Shown here piece after piece: positions 5,405-8,842 of a DNA stretch of 8,842 bases. The position numbers were made by a program, and so were the translations under genes. The stretch is from Treponema sp. Lineage in GTDB: Bacteria; Spirochaetota; Spirochaetia; Treponematales; Treponemataceae. The DNA lies in NCBI GenBank assembly GCA_017453705.1, contig JAFTEK010000279.1, positions 1 through 8,842 on the forward strand, given 5' to 3'. The notes under the pieces were generated by a model. The model was given only the letters and a program-made list of their open reading frames with translations. It had not been told where the DNA came from and made no database searches. Position 1 is the stretch's first letter; every line of letters starts with the position of its first letter.

Positions 5405-7123
5405 ATGAAATTTACAGAATTCTCCCTTGACGAAAGACTGTTGAAGGGACTCGAAGGAGCGGGCTACGTTGACTGCACGCCCGTGCAGGAGCAGGTGCTC
5501 CAGAACTCCCTGGAAGGGAGGGATTTGTATGTCCAGTCCCAGACTGGAACAGGAAAAACAGCCGCATATCTGGTTTCCATAATACAGGAGCTTCTTTCAA
5601 GACAGGACGTCGCAGGACGCAAGGCACTGATTATGGTTCCCACCAGGGAGCTTGCCGTCCAGGTGGAGGAGGAAGCCGTCAAGCTCAGCTCCGGCACACA
5701 GCTAAAATCAGCCAGCTTCTACGGCGGCGTGGGCTATGACAAGCAGATTTCCGCGATAAAAGGCGGCGTTGACATAATAATAGGAACCCCCGGCCGCGTC
5801 ATAGACCTCAACGAAGGCGGCCAGCTGGCCCTTGACGGCGTTTCCTTCCTGGTGATTGACGAGGCAGACAGGATGTTTGACATGGGCTTCTACCCCGACC
5901 TGCGCCGCCTGCTCAAGGTCCTTCCCCCGTCAGAGAAGAGGCAGACCATGCTACTGTCGGCCACGCTCAACTCATACGTCAAGAACCTGGCCTGGGAGTA
6001 TACCCGCAACCCGGCTGAGATAACGATAAACGTCGAGAACATAACTGTTGACGAGATTGACCAGGAGCTTATCCACGTCTCCAGCAAGGAGAAGATGCGC
6101 CTGCTCCTGGGGATAATCCAAAAGGAACAGCCTGAGAGCCTTATAATCTTCTGCAACACCAAGCGCAGCTGCGAGGTCATCTCCAAGAGGCTTGTCGTCA
6201 ACGGGATAGAAAGCCAGTTCATCATAGGCGACCTGCCCCAGAAGATCCGCCTCAAGATAATGGACGACTTCAAGGCCGGCAAGGTCAAGTGCCTGGTCGC
6301 AACCGATGTCGCGGCGCGAGGAATCGATGTTAACGACCTTGCGATGGTCATAAACTACGACCTTCCGAACGAGTCAGAGAACTACGTGCACCGCATAGGC
6401 CGCACGGCCAGGGCGGGCAAATCCGGCAAGGCCTACACCTTCTGCTCAGAGCAGGACGTTTACAACCTTCCTGCGATAGAGCGCTATGTAGGAAAAGAAA
6501 TCCCCTCCCAGGTGGCGGTCGAGGAGATGTACGCGGAGGACAAGTCCGCGGGCATGTACATCCGCACGGAAAACTACCACGAGGAGTACAACGACACGAG
6601 CGAGTTCGGCAGGAGAAGGCAGGCTGAATACGAGCGCAGCGGGCGCGGGCGCAGAAGGAGTCGTTCCGGAGAGCGGGACTCCAAGAGGGGCGATGAGGGA
6701 AGGCCTTCAGGCAGGCTAGAGAGCCGAGGCCGAGGAAGGGGGCGGTACTCAAGCCGCAACGAGGAAGCCAAGTCCGAATACAGGCGTGACAGGCGCGTGT
6801 TCTCCGCAGAGGAAGAGGCAGAGCTTGCAACGATGACTTCCGAGGAGAGGATGAAAAAGTACAGGGAAAAGTTTGCATCCACTTCAACATTCGAGCCTTC
6901 ATCAGAGAAAGCCAGGGCGAACAAGGGAGGCTCCAAGAAAAGAAGGAAGGGCAAGGCTAGCGGCGAAAGCCCCAAGTCCTCAAAATCCAACGCAAGGAGC
7001 ATATCCTCCAAAAAGGCCAGCCAGAAATCTTCCGGCAGGAAGAGCCAGGTTTCCTCTGCAAAGAAGCAGGAAAAGAAGAAGGGGCTTATTTCCACGCTCA
7101 AGTCCATCTTCGGCAGGAAATAG
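5405..7123 (+). CDS. DEAD-box RNA helicase, RhlB-like, with long basic tail
   Basis: 572 residues; an ATP-dependent RNA helicase. All motifs are present: Q motif TPVQ (25-28), I SQTGTGKT (45-52), Ia PTRELA (79-84), Ib TPGR (128-131), II DEAD (152-155), III SAT (185-187), IV LIIFCNT (246-252), V ATDVAARGID (299-308) and VI HRIGRTARAG (329-338). GDLPQKIRLKI (275-285) and NLPAIERYVGKEIP (354-367) resemble RhlB, the degradosome helicase. After about 400 comes a tail of some 170 residues: an RG/RS-rich stretch (403-464), a short acidic helix (467-490), then a Ser/Lys-rich segment ending in a possible amphipathic helix (GLISTLKSIFGRK). The frame is open upstream to 5267, but ATG 5405 has the ribosome site and homologous start, and the promoter lies in between. 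It probably shares a transcript with the next gene, 18 bases on. Confidence 0.92.
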   Translation: MKFTEFSLDERLLKGLEGAGYVDCTPVQEQVLQNSLEGRDLYVQSQTGTGKTAAYLVSIIQELLSRQDVAGRKALIMVPTRELAVQVEEEAVKLSSGTQLKSASFYGGVGYDKQISAIKGGVDIIIGTPGRVIDLNEGGQLALDGVSFLVIDEADRMFDMGFYPDLRRLLKVLPPSEKRQTMLLSATLNSYVKNLAWEYTRNPAEITINVENITVDEIDQELIHVSSKEKMRLLLGIIQKEQPESLIIFCNTKRSCEVISKRLVVNGIESQFIIGDLPQKIRLKIMDDFKAGKVKCLVATDVAARGIDVNDLAMVINYDLPNESENYVHRIGRTARAGKSGKAYTFCSEQDVYNLPAIERYVGKEIPSQVAVEEMYAEDKSAGMYIRTENYHEEYNDTSEFGRRRQAEYERSGRGRRRSRSGERDSKRGDEGRPSGRLESRGRGRGRYSSRNEEAKSEYRRDRRVFSAEEEAELATMTSEERMKKYREKFASTSTFEPSSEKARANKGGSKKRRKGKASGESPKSSKSNARSISSKKASQKSSGRKSQVSSAKKQEKKKGLISTLKSIFGRK

Positions 7124-7141
7124 GCACAGGCAATCCGCTGT

Positions 7142-8842
7142 ATGGACACTTCCAGAAGGTTCAAGGCCGCTGTCATAGAGTCCATGCGGCAGGATGTCGA
7201 GGATGCCTGTGGCAACGAGGTCTTCTGGGCGGGCAGGATAGACGAGGACGGCATAGTCACATCCGTCCAGGTCGGCTCGCGGGGCAACGAGAACTCAGTC
7301 ATAGTCAACCGCAGCACGGCGAGGGCAGGCCATGTCCTGATACACAACCATCCGTCAGGGAACCTTGCTCCAAGCGATGCCGACCAAGCCGTAGCAGAGG
7401 GGGCTACAGACAGCTCCCTTGGCTTTTACATCGTGGACAACGACATAAGCGATGTATACGTTGTGGTCGAGCCTGTAAAAGCAAAAAAAGTCGTCCGACT
7501 GGATCCAGAGCAAGCCGCCAGCTATATATCCAAGGACGGCCCGCTTGCAAAGAAATCAAAGTCATACGAAGAGAGACCCAGCCAGATTAAACTGCTCAAG
7601 GCAATAGCAGAATCCTTCAACGCCAACAAAGTCGGCGTATTTGAGGCAGGAACAGGGGTCGGCAAGAGCTACGCATACCTCATACCTTCAATCCTGTGGG
7701 CACTGGCAAACAAAGAGCGGGTGATAATATCCACGGGAACCATAAACCTCCAGCAGCAGCTGGTAGAAAAAGACATACCTGCCGCGCAGAAAATCATAGG
7801 CAAAAAAATAAAGTACATCCTGCTAAAAGGCAGGCAGAACTACGTATGCCAAAGGAGGCTGGCAGAAGCCGGCGAGGAGAGGGAGCTTTTCAACGAAGAC
7901 CAGGCCGCGTTTGACTCCATAGCATCCTGGGCGAAAAGCAGCTCAACCGGCAGCCGCAGTGACATAAGCTTCTCGCCGAGCGAAAACGTCTGGTCCAGGA
8001 TAAACAGCGAGAGCGATGCCTGCATGGGGGGCAAATGTCCGTACCGCGAGGACTGCTTCGTGATGAAAGTAAGAAAGGAAGCAGCGGATGCCCTGCTGAT
8101 TGTCGTGAACCACCACCTGCTCTTCGCGGACATAGAGAGCCGCATGAACGGTGGCGGCTACGAAGACACGGCCGTGCTCCCCCCATACAGGCGGATAGTG
8201 TTCGATGAGGCGCACGGAATAGAGGACAGCGCGACAAGCTTCTTCTCCGAGTCCCTTACCGGCTTCAGGCTCAAGAAGCAGCTTAAGATACTATACAGGG
8301 CAAAGAAAGGCAGCAAGGCGGGCCTTCTCATGACCGTATCCCTTTTGACAAACGATGACTCCTTCATCGCAAAAGCCGCGGCAGAGGTCAAGAGCATGAC
8401 GGACAGGATGGATGCCCTGGATGAAACAGCCCTTGCGCTGCTGGAGGGAGGATATTCCATAAGGCTGTCGGAGTCAACAGTCCCGGATCTTGCCCCCCTT
8501 TTCCCCCCCATAAACGCGCTCAGACAGTCCATCGGGGAACTTACCGGCCTCTTGCGCGAGACAATCGAGAACCTGAGCGAGGACGACGCGGATATTCCGG
8601 CCGTATGGGAGACAAAGGCCGTGCTGCGCAGGCTTGAGGACTACATCCTGCTTTTAAAGAACTTTTGCGAGTGGGACGAGCATCCCGGCACGGTGTTCTA
8701 TTTCCAGAAGGAAAGACTGCCAGCCAGGAAAGCGGGAGAAAAACCGACATATTTCGCGAGCTTCACGGCAACTCCGCTGGACGTTTCCCGGATGATGGTC
8801 GAAGGGGTGTTCGCCCCTATGGACAGCGTGGTCTGCACCAGC
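7142..8842 (+). CDS. JAMM/JAB (RadC-like) domain fused to DinG/XPD-type helicase, 3' truncated
   Basis: 567 residues are visible and the frame is still open at the window end. Residues about 1-115 form a JAMM metal site: H68-x-H70-x7-S78-x2-D81 (HNHPSGNLAPSDAD) with E26 as candidate upstream glutamate. This HNHPSG form is closest to RadC. From about 145 it becomes a superfamily 2 helicase of DinG/XPD type: Walker A EAGTGVGKS (168-176), STGTINLQQQL (197-207), VNHHLLFAD (322-330), DEAH box (355-358) and FTATPLD (541-547). Four Cys at 236, 294, 299 and 305 match the iron-sulfur cluster positions of that family. The family unwinds DNA 5' to 3', including repair intermediates and R-loops. ATG 7142 lies 18 bases after the RNA helicase stop and has only a weak ribosome site (ACAGG). 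The role of the JAMM domain here is unknown. Confidence 0.88.
   Translation, partial: MDTSRRFKAAVIESMRQDVEDACGNEVFWAGRIDEDGIVTSVQVGSRGNENSVIVNRSTARAGHVLIHNHPSGNLAPSDADQAVAEGATDSSLGFYIVDNDISDVYVVVEPVKAKKVVRLDPEQAASYISKDGPLAKKSKSYEERPSQIKLLKAIAESFNANKVGVFEAGTGVGKSYAYLIPSILWALANKERVIISTGTINLQQQLVEKDIPAAQKIIGKKIKYILLKGRQNYVCQRRLAEAGEERELFNEDQAAFDSIASWAKSSSTGSRSDISFSPSENVWSRINSESDACMGGKCPYREDCFVMKVRKEAADALLIVVNHHLLFADIESRMNGGGYEDTAVLPPYRRIVFDEAHGIEDSATSFFSESLTGFRLKKQLKILYRAKKGSKAGLLMTVSLLTNDDSFIAKAAAEVKSMTDRMDALDETALALLEGGYSIRLSESTVPDLAPLFPPINALRQSIGELTGLLRETIENLSEDDADIPAVWETKAVLRRLEDYILLLKNFCEWDEHPGTVFYFQKERLPARKAGEKPTYFASFTATPLDVSRMMVEGVFAPMDSVVCTS

Noticed and set aside
6574..7347. Leftward open frame of 257 codons
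   Set aside because: It is antisense to the helicase tail and the start of the JAMM-DinG gene. Its Leu/Ser-rich product mirrors the Lys/Arg/Glu-rich tail on the other strand.

Overview
The window looks like chromosome from a Treponema-type spirochete, probably a gut or rumen species. The main reasons are the tight rpmF–acpP–rnc order with no plsX/fab genes in between, a spirochete-style PcnB N-terminus, and a cytoplasmic xylo-oligosaccharide hydrolase. Base composition is moderate to GC-rich, yet ATA (Ile) and AGG (Arg) codons are common. The species call is inference; no rRNA or other marker is present.

Left part (1-2444): the 3' end of an SGNH-hydrolase-like gene runs rightward and meets a convergent leftward pair. 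That pair is a 177-aa double-spanning membrane protein of unknown function followed by a glycoside hydrolase family 8 enzyme resembling reducing-end xylose-releasing exo-oligoxylanase. Both leftward genes have a TTGACA box placed so that transcription would begin at or within about two bases of the start codon, and neither has a clear ribosome binding site.

Middle part (2445-5404): a divergent intergenic region with a strong inverted repeat leads into pcnB (poly(A) polymerase I type), whose promoter also abuts its GTG start. Then come rpmF (L32) and acpP (acyl carrier protein), served by one promoter and closed by a branched terminator, and then rnc (RNase III). Three bases after the rnc stop lies a 134-bp TA-flanked palindromic element with 17-bp terminal inverted repeats, a probable MITE. 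It separates rnc from a second terminator-like hairpin.

Right part (5405-8842): a DEAD-box RNA helicase of RhlB type with a long basic, low-complexity tail is followed 18 bases later by a gene that runs off the window. That gene encodes an unusual fusion, a RadC-like JAMM/JAB metalloprotein domain joined to a DinG/XPD-type iron-sulfur DNA helicase.

Polyadenylation (PcnB), double-strand RNA cleavage (RNase III) and RNA unwinding (RhlB-like) sit within about 4.5 kb, so much of the window concerns RNA processing and decay. The JAMM–helicase fusion is the most unusual protein, and the MITE and the leaderless-promoter pattern are the most unusual non-coding signals. No rRNA, tRNA, CRISPR array or transposase gene was seen.
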